Below, one piece after another: positions 10,979 to 22,048 of a stretch of DNA of 64,000 nt. The DNA comes from Mariannaea sp. PMI_226 (taxonomy: Eukaryota; Ascomycota; Sordariomycetes; Hypocreales; Nectriaceae), in assembly GCA_024336345.1 (NCBI GenBank), contig JANFOG010000009.1, forward strand, positions 806,001-870,000, given 5' to 3'. The translations under genes were made by a program, and so were the position numbers. Under the pieces are notes generated by a model. The model saw nothing but the letters and a program-made list of their open reading frames with translations. It ran no database searches and was not told the DNA's origin. How positions within the stretch are numbered: position 1 is the first letter of the stretch; the number at the start of each line of letters is the position of its first letter.

Positions 10979-12131
10979 ATGGCCGCCCGCGTTCCCACCC
11001 AGAGTCATGGCCTCCCTCTCCTTGCCACTTCAGAGAATGTCTCTGGGAGAACTTACATCGTGACCGGGGCCAACACCGGCCTTGGTTTTGAAGCATCCAA
11101 GCATCTGGTCGCTCTCGGTGCAGCCAAAGTGATCCTTGCCGTTCGCAACCTCGACTCTGGTGAAACGGCAAAGGCAAAGATTGAGCAAGATACTGGGAAG
11201 ACTAACATTGCCCAAGTTTGGCATTTGGACTTGTCGAGCTATGACTCCGTCAAAGCGTTCGCTAAGAAGGCCATTGATGAGCTGGAACGTATCGACGCCA
11301 TCATTGAGAATGCTGCCGTTGCTGTATCTCAGCGTCAATTCTCCGAGGGCCATCTTAGAACGTTTACTGTCAACGTTTTGAGCACGCTCCTTCTCGCCTT
11401 GTTGTTGTTACCAAAGCTTAAAGAGGTATCGACTAAATTTGGAATTTTGCCTCACATTGCTTTTATCTCGAGTTCGGTGGGTTTCGACGTCAAAGAAATA
11501 TTTGACACCATCAAGAACGATCCGTTGGTCGGAATGGACTCGGAGGACCTTGATATCATGAGGACGTAAGCAACTGATCAAACCTAAGCCTCCCCAATTA
11601 ATAACATCAACCAATTCTGATGAAATAAACCACAGATATCCTCTCTCTAAACTACTGGAGACCTTTGCGGTACGCGAATTAGCTAGTCTGCTCCCCGTGG
11701 ACCAGACAGGCGTTGTCATCAACCTCGTTTGCCCTGGTCTTTGCAAGACGGAGCTTGGCCGAAACGCACCACCTGAGGTCCATGACAGGCTCAAGGAACT
11801 GCATGAGAAATACGGCCGAACTGCAGAGGACGGAAGCAGAACGCTGCTCTTTGGTGCTGTGGCTGGAAGGGAGAGTCATGGACAGTTTCTCGATTCATGC
11901 GAAATTGCCGAGTATGTAGCATTCATGCCCCCCCCCCCCCCTTTTTTTTTTTTTTTCTGTTTCTCTGGAAAATATTTGCTAACAAAGTATCTTACCCTAT
12001 ATAGTGACAAGGTTCCTGACTGGGTGAAGGACGAAGAAGGGAAGCGATCGCAGCAAAACCTCTGGAATGCTATTGCAAAGGAGCTGGACATTGTCGAGCC
12101 CGGTTGTGTGGAGCGGGCCTTACAATTGTAA
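10979..12131 (+). CDS. Short-chain dehydrogenase/reductase
   Basis: Three exons: 10979-11565, 11636-11911 and 12005-12131. The introns are 70 nt (GTAAGC...CACAG) and 93 nt (GTATGT...TATAG, branch site GCTAAC). Product 329 aa. Dinucleotide-binding motif TGANTGLG at residues 29-36. The catalytic Y197-P-L-S-K201 is created exactly across the first splice junction, which supports that join. The NNAG position reads ENAA. The second intron is a multiple of three and open, so retention would not stop translation. The family is a classical NAD(P)-dependent oxidoreductase of the retinol-dehydrogenase/WW-oxidoreductase-like type. Substrate unknown. No membrane anchor or signal peptide is visible, so it is probably cytosolic. 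Confidence 0.88.
11928..11956 (+). repeat. C14T15 homopolymer pair inside an intron
   Basis: Fourteen C followed directly by fifteen T, wholly inside the second intron of the SDR gene, about 48 bp before its 3' splice site. On the sense strand it is a pure pyrimidine tract and could act as an extended polypyrimidine signal. It is also slippage-prone and error-prone in sequencing. Confidence 0.9.
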
Positions 12132-12291
12132 GGAGTAGCTAGTAATAGGGTTCTTACAAATATTCAGGCACGCGCAAACAGTGGATCAATTGATATCGTT
12201 GCAAATATATGGATCAATTTAAACGATTCAGACCATTACTCAGTTGAAAACCGCATTCCTCCAAGCCCAGTCTGCATCCATACCACAGTGT

Positions 12292-14817
12292 CTATGTTGG
12301 GCACAAATGTCGTCTAAAGAAGGCTCGTTGACGACGTAGACCATACTCTGTGCCACCGCATCCGTGTTCTTCGCCTGGCATAAACAAAAACTCGTAGTCT
12401 TTGTCTGCCTCGTTCAGGGCTTGCACAAATTGCATTGTAGATGAAGGGTCAACGTTATTATCCAGTCCACCAACAATCAGCATCAACGCAGCGTTCAACT
12501 TGGCAGCATGCGTAACGTTTGACGACTCAGCGTAGGCTTCATCAACAGGATAGCCCATCCACTGCTCATTCCACCACAATTTGTCCATGCGGTTGTCATG
12601 ACATCCACAGTCTGCCGCGGCGGCCTTGTAGAAGTCGCCGTGATGCAAAACCGCGGCAGCGGCATTCTGGCCTCCCGCAGAGCCCCCGAAAATGCCAACG
12701 CGGGATAAATCCATCCAGGGCCGCGTGCTGGCCGCGGCCTTGATCCAGGCAATACGGTCCGGCAAGCCTCCGTCCTTGAGGTTCTTGTAGCAGACGTCGT
12801 GAAACGACTTTGAGCGCCAGTTGGTGCCCATGCCGTCCAGTTTTACAACAATGTAACCCTCGTTGGCCCACTCTCGTTGATCTGCAAGTGATGAAAAGCC
12901 TTTTGGAGTGAAGAAGTCCTGCGGGCCGGCATAGATGTCTTCGAGGATGGGATACGACTTGGTCTCGTCGAAGTTTGATGGCCGAATAATGATACCATAT
13001 ATCTGAGTCTTGCCGTCGCGACCAGGAGCAACAAATCGTTCAGGTGCGTTCCAAACTACTTCTTCTTCTAAGCTTTCAAGGGTAATCCCCTCGAGAAGCA
13101 TGATGCCCTCGCCTGTCTCCCCATCTCGCAAATGAGTTTGCGGCGGAAGATCAACTCTGGAACACATATCGACAAGATATCGCTTATCTGGGGATGACGA
13201 CCAGGAATGATTGCCGTCATCTTCAGCCAGGACCTGAAATCCGGTACCGTCAAAGTTGACATATGCAGGGTACGCATAGTAAGGATCTTGATTCGGTACA
13301 ACTCCAAGAACTTTGAGCCAGATTCTGCGACGCGATTCGTCGACATCATCAACCGAGCGAACGTTCCATTGACCCTGTGTAATCTGCGCTTTCACAGTGC
13401 CATCGCTCAAGTCAATGAGGTACAAGTGGTTATAGCCATCTCGTTCACTCGCCCATATCATCTCGTCCTTGTCTTCAATGACCCAGCAATACAACTTGGA
13501 TGAATAATCGATGAACGTTTCGCTACTCTCCTCCACAACTACCCGCACGCGGCCATCTCTGTGAATGGAGAGAACTCTGACATGTTTGTGGCCACGCTCG
13601 TTGTAGATGAATCGATACTCTTCTCCGTTGTCACTCCATCCAATGCTTTCAAGGTAGTAGGGATTGTTGAAGAGAGAGTCGTCGACAATTACTTCACATT
13701 TCTTGTCCAAGTCGAACAGACGGGGTTTGCCCTGTTTAACGCGGTCTCCTGGCTTGAGGTACTGTATTGATTGGAGTCTTGGCTCGATTCGGTCTTCAGG
13801 AGACACTTCCACCAAGTTGACCAGATGGTCTTGTGCGGGTGTGAATTGCCATGCCATGACAAATTGTTCGGACGGAGACGGGAAGATATTTGACTCTTTG
13901 TATTCTTTTCCTTCGGTACCATCTGATGAGAGCTGATATTTGCTGCCATCTGGCTCTTTGAGCCAAAGTTCGTTTTCAGCAATGAAAATCTGACGCTTCG
14001 GCTTGTGGTTGACATCTGGAATGCTGTTGGCATTTTCTGCATCGTCGTCCACTTTTTCGACAATCTTGAATTTGACTGGATCATATTCCTTGGAATCGCT
14101 GTCGTTTTCGTGTAAAGTAGCAGTTCCAGTCTTGGGCTCTGGGTTGTCATTCACCTCTCCACCTGATGTAACTTTTTTCGGCTTGGCCTTTTTAGCTTCG
14201 ATGACAAACACATCGCTGTCTTGGTTTGGTGTTGAGTAGATTCGAACGGTTTCACCGGATGCCTCATCAACGATTCGCCAGACGTGCCCTTCATATGTAT
14301 TTTGTCGTTCGGCCGCACCAATGGCAAGTTTCCTGTAGAAAACTGGCCTGCAGTCCCAGTCGATCCAGAATAGCAGGACGGCGCCGTTGCTGCGGTTTAC
14401 AAACTTGACGGAGACTTGCCTAGAAGAGCGACTGGAAGGGACTTCTTCCCGTAGTAGACGTTGATCATTTTCTTCGTCTACCTCATCGTCATCTCGTTCC
14501 CGGAGGACACCCTCCGGCCCGTATTGCCATGTCTTCTCGTTGAAGCGAAAGCAGACGTACGAGGCGTCGGGCTGAACCTCAACCCGAGAGAACGGTAAAT
14601 TCTTTGGATCTACATCGAGTCCAGTTTTCTTCTTGAGCTCGCCCGCCACCTGCTCGTGGTCAAATGCTGGTCTATGGATCTTCTTCGAGATGTCCACAAA
14701 GATGAACTCTGACTCGCCACATTTTCCATGGCGTTGGTACCAAAAATTATCAACTTGAGGGAGCCAGTGAGGTGAGACGGTCGCTTGCTTTATCAACTTC
14801 TCTTCCGTGGTGGCCAT
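12292..14817 (-). CDS. S9-family peptidase (DPP-IV/prolyl-oligopeptidase-like)
   Basis: A single exon of 841 aa from the ATG at 14817 (MATTEEKLIKQ). The frame is open upstream to 14925, but those residues lack family character. The N-terminal 560 residues carry repeated beta-propeller-like blades (for example GWSDNGEEYRFIYNERG, WVIEDKDEMIWASERDGYNH), as in the DPP-IV N-terminal domain. The C-terminal alpha/beta-hydrolase domain has nucleophile Ser713 in GIFGGSAGGQ, Asp786 in VGGLDNNVDP and His818 in PGEEHG. No signal peptide or transmembrane segment is seen, so it is likely an intracellular serine peptidase that cleaves oligopeptides, often after proline. It lies tail-to-tail with the SDR gene, separated by 160 bp. 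Confidence 0.9.
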   Translation of the reverse strand: MATTEEKLIKQATVSPHWLPQVDNFWYQRHGKCGESEFIFVDISKKIHRPAFDHEQVAGELKKKTGLDVDPKNLPFSRVEVQPDASYVCFRFNEKTWQYGPEGVLRERDDDEVDEENDQRLLREEVPSSRSSRQVSVKFVNRSNGAVLLFWIDWDCRPVFYRKLAIGAAERQNTYEGHVWRIVDEASGETVRIYSTPNQDSDVFVIEAKKAKPKKVTSGGEVNDNPEPKTGTATLHENDSDSKEYDPVKFKIVEKVDDDAENANSIPDVNHKPKRQIFIAENELWLKEPDGSKYQLSSDGTEGKEYKESNIFPSPSEQFVMAWQFTPAQDHLVNLVEVSPEDRIEPRLQSIQYLKPGDRVKQGKPRLFDLDKKCEVIVDDSLFNNPYYLESIGWSDNGEEYRFIYNERGHKHVRVLSIHRDGRVRVVVEESSETFIDYSSKLYCWVIEDKDEMIWASERDGYNHLYLIDLSDGTVKAQITQGQWNVRSVDDVDESRRRIWLKVLGVVPNQDPYYAYPAYVNFDGTGFQVLAEDDGNHSWSSSPDKRYLVDMCSRVDLPPQTHLRDGETGEGIMLLEGITLESLEEEVVWNAPERFVAPGRDGKTQIYGIIIRPSNFDETKSYPILEDIYAGPQDFFTPKGFSSLADQREWANEGYIVVKLDGMGTNWRSKSFHDVCYKNLKDGGLPDRIAWIKAAASTRPWMDLSRVGIFGGSAGGQNAAAAVLHHGDFYKAAAADCGCHDNRMDKLWWNEQWMGYPVDEAYAESSNVTHAAKLNAALMLIVGGLDNNVDPSSTMQFVQALNEADKDYEFLFMPGEEHGCGGTEYGLRRQRAFFRRHLCPT

Positions 14818-15151
14818 GGTGTGTTGGCGACCTTCACACTTGGGAAGACTGTCGAAAGGTCGGAGTGCTTTAGCTTTGATGTACCAAAGCGTGTGAGTGA
14901 ATGCCAGATACCGTAAACAACTCAAACTGAAGGTCCAAGACTAAAATATCGAGATTTGTCGCTGCCTAAAGCATTTGGGCACTAGTAAGCCTCAGATGAT
15001 CAGGCCGCATATAAGCAAGCAGGCAATCGCTCAGCCATACACAGCCACAAGACACTCAGCTGGCTCTGCCCTAAACGGCGACTCTGTTATTGGCTTCATG
15101 AAGCGTCTTTGCTCATGACCATAAATTATCTATAAATTAGAAGATGCCGTG
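14818..15151. other. Short intergenic, promoter of the S9 peptidase
   Basis: About 330 bp between the peptidase start and the 3' end of the next minus-strand gene. Nothing else recognisable. Confidence 0.5.
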
Positions 15152-16786
15152 TTAAATCTGGGACATTTCCCAAATATATCGACTCGGCTCATTATGCAGA
15201 CAGTCAACCCATGGAAATATGGCGACTGCATCCTTGACCTCATCCCAAGTCTGAAGACCAAGGCTCTGTATGATTAGCCTGATCTGTGACACCTGCCAGT
15301 GGTTGCCATTCCCCCTAAAAATAGAGGATCTTCCAATCAAAAGAAACCAGAGCAGCAACCTTTGGCACTCACTTCCTTGTGCCTCATATGTTTGTCCCGC
15401 GATGCTGGCCAGCTTGGAGAGCAATGGCGTTTCCGCAACAAGGCGATCTAGTCCCCTCAGAAAGGACATCAAAAAGGCTGCTAAGCCCAGGTGAAGCAGG
15501 CTCGCCTCCAAGCTGCCCAGTTCATTACCTCCTAACGGATTGATGGCGAGAATCTTGTAACCAAACTTGATCAGGGCGTCGTGGAATTCGAAGCTGTTCA
15601 ACTTGGGGCGGAGGTTCGCGCTGGACTCGTTGACCATGAATGCAGCATGTCTCATCTCAAGGAGAAGTTCCCAGAGCGGATTTCCAACTCGTGATAAAAG
15701 GCTTGTCTCATCCTTGTTCATAGCTTCTTTTGGTCGTTTGAAGCTATCTCGAGGACCATACATCCTCTCCCTGCCAACTTCTACGTCTTTTGAAGTGAAG
15801 AGAGGCCTCGTACCCAGTTGCAGAGCATATTCGAGATCAACCCTAATAAGTGGTCAGCGATAACATCCATTTATCTAGGTACAAGGTACCCTAGGTAGTA
15901 TACCGGAAAATCTTTTGTGTCAGGCTAGGCTTTTCATACGCAAGTTGCGCAATGCCACCTCGCAGTTGAACCATCCGCCAGAGCCCTCGGACGTGAACCA
16001 GGCCACGTGAATGCTCGCCGTGATGACGCTCATACTGCGCCATGCCCACCACTGCCGCAATTGTTTCGTTAGAGACGGCGCGGTTTCCGGATAATCGTTG
16101 ACTAATGATATGGAATGTTTGAGATAGATGCTGCATGGCACTTGTTGAGTCTTTCTTCACCAACAGAAGCTTGTTCAGAGCTGAGATGGAGAGCGCCAGA
16201 GCGCAATGGAAATCTGAAACATTATTAGCGAGATTGCAGAGCTTTTTTAATAATCTCTGAGGGAAAAGGGCTCTGACAAGCTTCATCTACAAGCATAAGT
16301 TGAACCCATATTGAGACGGTTGTCCCGGTACAATCAACAGCATTGTTCAACTCAGGTGCAAATCGGGGACCGCTTAGAAAATGGAATACTAGAAAATCGG
16401 GGTTCTAAGGTCAGTACATTGCGTCCCCCACAATGAGAGAACTCCAACCCTGTACGGTAAAATGTCTATGAATAGTTTCCATGCATACCTTGACGGGCAA
16501 GCTGCCTGGATTCGGCCGCCAGTTCAACTGGGAAACAGATGCCGTCATCAATCTGCCTCTCAAGTTCAGGAACCGGGGGCTCATTTCTTTCTGATTTGTA
16601 CGTGTCTCGCACAGCCTTTGGAACGCGGACAAGAGCAGTCGCCGTCATGACTCTAGGTCTTTGGGCATTCTTCCTTGACGGTCGGTTGAGTGTCTTGCCT
16701 GCATTTTTTCCCAGAGCGGCATGGCTACGGATCCGTTTTCTAGTAGCGCCGTCAATGGACGAGTTATCAATGAATTGAAATGCCAT
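15152..16786 (-). CDS. Fungal transcription-factor-like protein without a zinc cluster
   Basis: Four exons read on the minus strand: 16786-16489, 16388-16278, 16213-15904 and 15842-15152. Introns are 100, 64 and 61 nt; all three joins keep frame and restore family-like sequence. Product 469 aa. It begins MAFQFIDNSSIDGATRKRIR with a basic, Arg/Lys-rich N-terminus (RSHAALGKNAGKTLNRPSRK) where relatives would carry a Zn2Cys6 cluster; no cysteine pair is present. The join at 16388 yields RQVFHFLSGPRFAPELNNAV and that at 16213 yields LVDEAYFHCALALS, both typical of the Fungal_trans_2 (DUF3468) regulator family. It is probably nuclear. Either it binds DNA through the basic N-terminus or it works through a partner. 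The 64-nt intron uses an unusual GTCAGA donor. Confidence 0.75.
15875..15894. repeat. Near-perfect inverted repeat of the TAGGTA motif inside an intron
   Basis: CTAGGTAC-AAG-GTACCCTAG: eight-base arms with a three-base loop and one bulged C, inside the last intron (15843-15903) of the zinc-less regulator. It could fold in the pre-mRNA close to the 5' splice site. Confidence 0.6.
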
Positions 16787-17789
16787 TACTATGCAGGCAG
16801 CTGATGCAACTATGCCTTTTTGTCTTCTTCCAAATTTATTTTTGTAGTAGATGCCATGTCGTGTACGTCTTGGAGGTCCTTGGTTCTGTTGGGATGTGCG
16901 GATGAGACGGCATCGCCCGGACTTACCGGGGCTAACGGATATTATATACTGTACCATGGGATTTTTATACTATTGTCCTTAAACTTCGAGCCACTATGTA
17001 ATTTTGATTTCTCAAAGGACAACTACATAGCGAAAAAAAATGCATAGAATTTGCAACTAACAGCATTGCATCTTGAGCTAGGGTAATTGTGTCGCGGCAA
17101 GAGGAGAAATGCAGTCATATCGCTTTCACCAACCGCCCCGTCCTAATGTCACCCTAGTAGTTGGTCGTTGTTTTTGTTTCAAGGTATTCTTTTCAGTGAC
17201 AGAGCACGAGAGTTTCCTCATCATTTATAAGTCTTCGCACAGGCTAAATATAGAAGTTTTCTAACAGATAAAGCTGGTTTATGTCGAAATTGTCAGCATC
17301 TTATTTGCTAATGTCACTTATGTGCGGAAGCTGATGTTTGGCAGCACTGTGAGATTTTTCCATAAACTACCTGGTAGTCTACATTGTTCTGCATCGGTTC
17401 CACAGAGTTGACCTGACTTATTTAAGGGGCGATTTTCTATTTGCAAATCTGGATACTATTGACCTAAAAGCAAATACGCCATAGCAGGGGCCTCCCAATG
17501 GTGGCCGCACTAGCGGAAAGTCGGCTTGCTCTGGCTCGACATTTTCGCTTATAATTAAGCTTGATGAAGCCTTGCATGTTAAGTATAACATGTAAGCTTA
17601 TCTGAGCAATTCAGCCCTCTGTACGGACCTGATTATGACCTCTCTACACCGTCCTTCTGCGGCTCATAAGAAGAAAAAAAATCCATGGAAAACGGCGTAA
17701 ACAGCAAGTACGCGCAGGTCAACAATTGAGAAACACAATTTTGTAAAAATAACGATTCATTACGTCTATTGTACTGGTATCTAAAACTA
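16787..17789. other. Intergenic, AT-rich
   Basis: Promoter of the zinc-less regulator at the left, 3' flank of the multicopper oxidase at the right. No gene, RNA or repeat recognised. Confidence 0.5.
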
Positions 17790-19928
17790 TCAAAAATGCC
17801 CAAACCAGATACTATCATCTGGCCTCATGCCTGTACTGACGCCGTCCCTAGCGCACATTTCTCTCTGGACCGGGTCAACCGTCCAATTACTCATTACATC
17901 AGATCGCACGAGGAACTGCATTACCATCCCCGACTCGGCGTGCCAGGTGTTATGGCAGTGGAACGCCCAAATCCCTGGATTATCCAGCGTGACACGCAGG
18001 ATCGCCCAAGCATACCCTTCCACTGTTACCGTGTCGCGGCGAAGAGGATTCTTCAGCGCCCCCGTTCTCTCGTAGAATGCTGGGAGCTCCTCCGCTTCGG
18101 GCGGGTAGCCACCGTCTCCCTGGGCAAGCACAAAGAAATGGTGGCCGTGCATGTGAAAAGGGTGTGCGCCGTCGTCAAAGTTGCTAATGGAAATGTCGAC
18201 AGTGCGAATGCCGGTGGTCTGAACAACAAGCTCCCTTTGGGGATCAAAGACCAATTCGTTGATTCCCAGCGATGATTCCAGCCCCATGTCTCCAGGTTTG
18301 GAGTCCAAATAGCGATGAAGGGATGGATGCGTTGCATTTCCCTTGAAGCTTGATTCATTAAAAAATCCTCTCGCCAGGCGCCACGCTCCAATTTCAAAGT
18401 TTGCTCTGAGAAAGACATAGTCGTCAGCCGGTGGCGGCGAGATGGGTACGACAGGCTCAAGGGCGCTGGTATTGAGGTCACGGCAGATGATCTCAATTGC
18501 TTCAGGCCAGTCTTTGCTCTTCGGCGGGTCAAGAGAGAGCTGTTTTTCGGGGGAGGTATATCGCATAATTGCCCTGATTTCAGGTTTCAGATATTTGTTC
18601 TCTTTGCGGAAGCAATGCGTCACCATGCGAGCCCTCATCCAAAAGGCTGAAGCAGTCGTCACGTTGGATTCTACCACGACGCTGTATCGTTGCGCGGGGA
18701 GGATGTTGAGTCGATGAAAGGGCTCTGGGCGAACGTCTGTTCCGTCAACCTCGGTGACGTAGAACGCATGCTCGTCGAATTGAATCTGAAATTCTGCAAA
18801 GGCGCCAACATTGATGATTCGCAGTCTGTGTTTTTTGCCCGCAGCAAGGTCGAACGTCGGCGTCGACGTGCTGCTGTTGTCGCATCGCCAACCTGGGAAA
18901 TCTTCGCAGCTTCGCACGCCTCTGCCGTTGATCAGCGCGTTGTCTGGGACCGGTTCCTCATTTTCCTGGTCGGGGGCGAGATACTCCATCAAGAGCTCGG
19001 AGGTGAGGTTGTGGTAGTGGTCCTGCACCATGACAACCCTGTCACTGTCGTAATCCAGCATTTGCAACTCACGCTCCTTGGGCGTGTGAATAATCATCGG
19101 GCCAAGCAGGCCATCTGATGCCTGCGCGCTGTGATGCGCGTGGTACCAGAACGTGCCTGATTGACCTCGCACATCAAATCGCAGCGTGGAAGATGAGTTT
19201 GGTGCGATGGCGCATTGGGTGATGCCCACGGTGCCGTCCATGTTGTTGGTGCCATTTTGGAACATGCCGTGGAAGTGGATGGATGTCGCATTTTTTGCCT
19301 TGTTCTCAATGTGAACGATGAGAGTGTCTCCTTCATTACATTCTACTAGAGGCCCAGGGTACTGGTTGTTGATGAGGACCATGGGACGGTAGATGCCATC
19401 TGGGTTGAAATCGGCGGCGGCGATGGTCCAATGATACTCTCGCGTTGTTGGGGGCGCGCTTGAGTCCCACGAGGACGAAAGGATATATTCATTTTCGTCG
19501 CGAAGTTTTGGGGTTGCGGGTATGTCTTCGTGGTATTGCACCACAGCGTCCTGCAGCTCAACTGATGGTGAGGGCTCAGACGAAGGCTCTGGCGTGTCAT
19601 GCTCAACGGCATCAGTTTGGGTAGGTTTGGGTGCCGTCGCGGAGGCGAAGCCTAGCGAGACCGCCGCAAGACAGAGCAGCGACACGACGACGAGAGTCGC
19701 GAAGAAGGCAAAGTTGCGAAATCCCCAAGGCGAACTGGTCGCGTGCCTTTCTTGGCGGGCGATGTCACCATCGCCTTTCAGGAATGGCTGCTCCTCCAGA
19801 TCGCTGTCGTCTTCGTCTATGGCCGCCGTCACGCGACCAGACTCCTCCTGTGCCATTAGACGCTCATTGCCCAGCTGCTGTGATCGGTTGCCATGAGCTT
19901 CTGAGTTTCTCAACTGTAGCGCATCCAT
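17790..19928 (-). CDS. Multicopper oxidase with N-terminal membrane anchor
   Basis: A single exon, 712 aa, ATG at 19928. Residues 1-71 are polar and acidic without a signal peptide. Residues 72-96 form one transmembrane segment (NFAFFATLVVVSLLCLAAVS), then an acidic Pro/Ser linker, so a type II membrane protein with its catalytic domain outside the cytosol. All four copper motifs are present: HFHGMFQNG (about 218-226), WYHAHHS (261-267), HPFHMHGHH (589-597) and HCHNTWHAESGM (657-668), with Met as the residue at the axial type-1 position. The family oxidises phenols or metal ions at the expense of O2. Length and anchoring differ from secreted laccases and from Fet3 ferroxidases (C-terminal anchor), so the substrate is uncertain. 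It is divergently arranged with the acid phosphatase. Confidence 0.93.
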   Translation of the reverse strand: MDALQLRNSEAHGNRSQQLGNERLMAQEESGRVTAAIDEDDSDLEEQPFLKGDGDIARQERHATSSPWGFRNFAFFATLVVVSLLCLAAVSLGFASATAPKPTQTDAVEHDTPEPSSEPSPSVELQDAVVQYHEDIPATPKLRDENEYILSSSWDSSAPPTTREYHWTIAAADFNPDGIYRPMVLINNQYPGPLVECNEGDTLIVHIENKAKNATSIHFHGMFQNGTNNMDGTVGITQCAIAPNSSSTLRFDVRGQSGTFWYHAHHSAQASDGLLGPMIIHTPKERELQMLDYDSDRVVMVQDHYHNLTSELLMEYLAPDQENEEPVPDNALINGRGVRSCEDFPGWRCDNSSTSTPTFDLAAGKKHRLRIINVGAFAEFQIQFDEHAFYVTEVDGTDVRPEPFHRLNILPAQRYSVVVESNVTTASAFWMRARMVTHCFRKENKYLKPEIRAIMRYTSPEKQLSLDPPKSKDWPEAIEIICRDLNTSALEPVVPISPPPADDYVFLRANFEIGAWRLARGFFNESSFKGNATHPSLHRYLDSKPGDMGLESSLGINELVFDPQRELVVQTTGIRTVDISISNFDDGAHPFHMHGHHFFVLAQGDGGYPPEAEELPAFYERTGALKNPLRRDTVTVEGYAWAILRVTLDNPGIWAFHCHNTWHAESGMVMQFLVRSDVMSNWTVDPVQREMCARDGVSTGMRPDDSIWFGHF

Positions 19929-20683
19929 GGCATTGCTGCAACTCGCACTTCAAGAAAACCGAACAAGTCCCATCATGGGAGGGGAGCTTATGCGAGAGAG
20001 GACGGTCGGCCAGAGACGGGGGAACCTGCAACGGAAGAATTTACCAGTGTCCCTTTTTTTCCTTTCTTTTTTTCCGTTTTTCTCGGCCCTCTCTCTTTTC
20101 GCAAAAGCTTGTCTCAAAAATCTAAACGAAGTAATCAATTGCCATCCAATTGGACAATTCCAACCCCCCAGACAAAAAACGTGGTGCTTTTGTTCCTGTC
20201 TTGTGCCTACGGGTCCATGCCATGGGGCATTCGGGGGGAGATTGACGGAGCAGCTAACTTGTTGGACCAGGGACGGATGAGTCGGCACGGCATTGACAAG
20301 CGAGACCCGCATGCACCGCCCTGCCTTGCTTGTTAGACGGCCAACTTACCTCGACAGCACGTGCGTGAGGCCGAGCGAGCTTCTGGGCTTTTGGTATCAG
20401 GGCCCCTTCTCTCATTCAGTATCCTCTCGCTGCAGGTCCAAAGTATAGCTCGTAATGGGTCACCGAGCTGCGGAGAATGAATGGCACATTCCATTAAGCT
20501 TAGACTCTGCAAAGTACCTTGTACGTGCACGGCCAAGGCGTGTTAGTGGCATTTTGGCCCACGATACTGTCTTACACAAAATCTGATATCAACCTCCAGT
20601 TTCTCCCACAGCTGTGAGATGCAGATCCTCCTCATCCCTCTCAAGCTTTGAGCTCAATCCCACAGGGTTCGGTCTATTTCGCC
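19929..20683. promoter_or_regulatory. Divergent promoter, multicopper oxidase / acid phosphatase
   Basis: 755 bp between two start codons on opposite strands. A T-rich tract at 20048-20100 is purine-rich on the oxidase sense strand. The stretch just before the phosphatase ATG is C/T-rich, as in highly expressed fungal genes. No specific operator was identified. Confidence 0.5.
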
Positions 20684-22048
20684 ATGTTGTTCCAAGCCGC
20701 TACTGTCCTGGCTGCTGCCGGACTCGCTGCCGCCTCTTCTCCTTACTACCCTCCCCCTCCCCCTAACCACGACTCTGTGGGTAGTGTCTGGGAGACCAGA
20801 TACACGGCCACTGCCACTCAGGATGTCGCCAAGGCTGCTGCTACTGCCAAGACAAGCAGCCCTACCAGCCATGTGAAGGGCAAGGTCTTTGATCGAATTG
20901 CCATTGTGTACTTCGAGAACACCGATTACTCCAAGGCCGCTGGCGATCGTGAGTGCCCCAAGCCCATAAATGAGCTTCGTTTTTGACATGTTAAAATCAT
21001 TTATTGACACACATGCCGTACAGCCAATTTCCGCCAGCTTGCCAAGAAGGGTATCACCCTCTCTAACTTCTACGGTGTCACTCACCCATCAGAGCCTAAC
21101 TACCTGGCTGCTGTTGCCGGTGACTACTTTGGCATGCAGAACGATAACTTCAACCGTCTCGATGAGAACGTCACCACCGTGATTGATCTCCTCGAGTCCC
21201 GCGGTATCTCTTGGGGTATGTACCAGGAGGACATGCCCTACAGCGGCTACGAGGGTTTCTCTTGGGTCAACCAGAAGACTGGTGCCAACGATTACGTTCG
21301 CAAGCACAACCCCGGTGTCCTGGCCGACATCATCACTCGCGATGAGCGCCGCCTGTCGCAGATCAAGAACCTTTCCATGATCGACACCAAGCGATCCCAG
21401 TTCCACAAGGACTTCAAGGCCAACAAGCTCCCCCAGTGGATGTTCATCACTCCCAACATGACTTCTGACGGCCATGACACCTCTGTCACCGTCGCTGGAA
21501 AGTGGTGCCACGATTTCCTTAAGCCCCTCCTGACCGACACCCGTTTCATGAAGAACACCCTCGTCCTCATCACCTTCGATGAGAACGAGACCTACGCTCT
21601 GCAGAACCGCGTCTTCAGCATTGTTCTTGGTGACGTCGTCCCCAAGCACCTTGAGGGCTCCACCGACAGCAGCTTCTACAACCACTACAGCGAGATTGCC
21701 ACCGTCGAGGCCAACTGGAACCTTCCCACCCTCGGCCGATGGGACGTCGGCGCCAACGTTCTCCATCTCGTCGGCCAGAAGACTGGTGACAAGATCCGCG
21801 AGTTCAAGCACAAGTCCACCTTCAACCAGCACTTCTGGAACGTTTCCTACGCCGGTTTCTTCAACACCAACGGCGGCAACAAGGAGTACCCCAAGCCCAA
21901 CGTCAACCTCCGCACCCATACCGGCCGCTCGGTTTACGGACCTATCAAGGCCAAGTGGGAGCACAGCAAGAACCCTACCTACTATGAGGATACCGTCGAG
22001 CTTCCCGATGGTCTCAACCCCCCCAAGGCCTACAAGCCCGTCGCCTAA
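20684..22048 (+). CDS. Secreted acid phosphatase, phosphoesterase family
   Basis: Two exons, 20684-20948 and 21024-22048; the 75-nt intron has donor GTGAGT and acceptor TACAG, rejoining as GDPNFRQLAKKG. Product 429 aa. Signal peptide at residues 1-17 (MLFQAATVLAAAGLAAASS), then a proline run. Family motifs include VYFENTDY, THPSEPNYLAAVAGDYFGM and LITFDENETY, characteristic of the PF04185 phosphoesterases that include fungal phosphate-repressible acid phosphatases. It releases phosphate from organic esters outside the cell or in the wall. Codons are strongly C-ending, which implies high expression and also explains a spurious 341-codon antisense frame. Regulation by phosphate is expected from the family and is not shown by the sequence. 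Confidence 0.93.
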
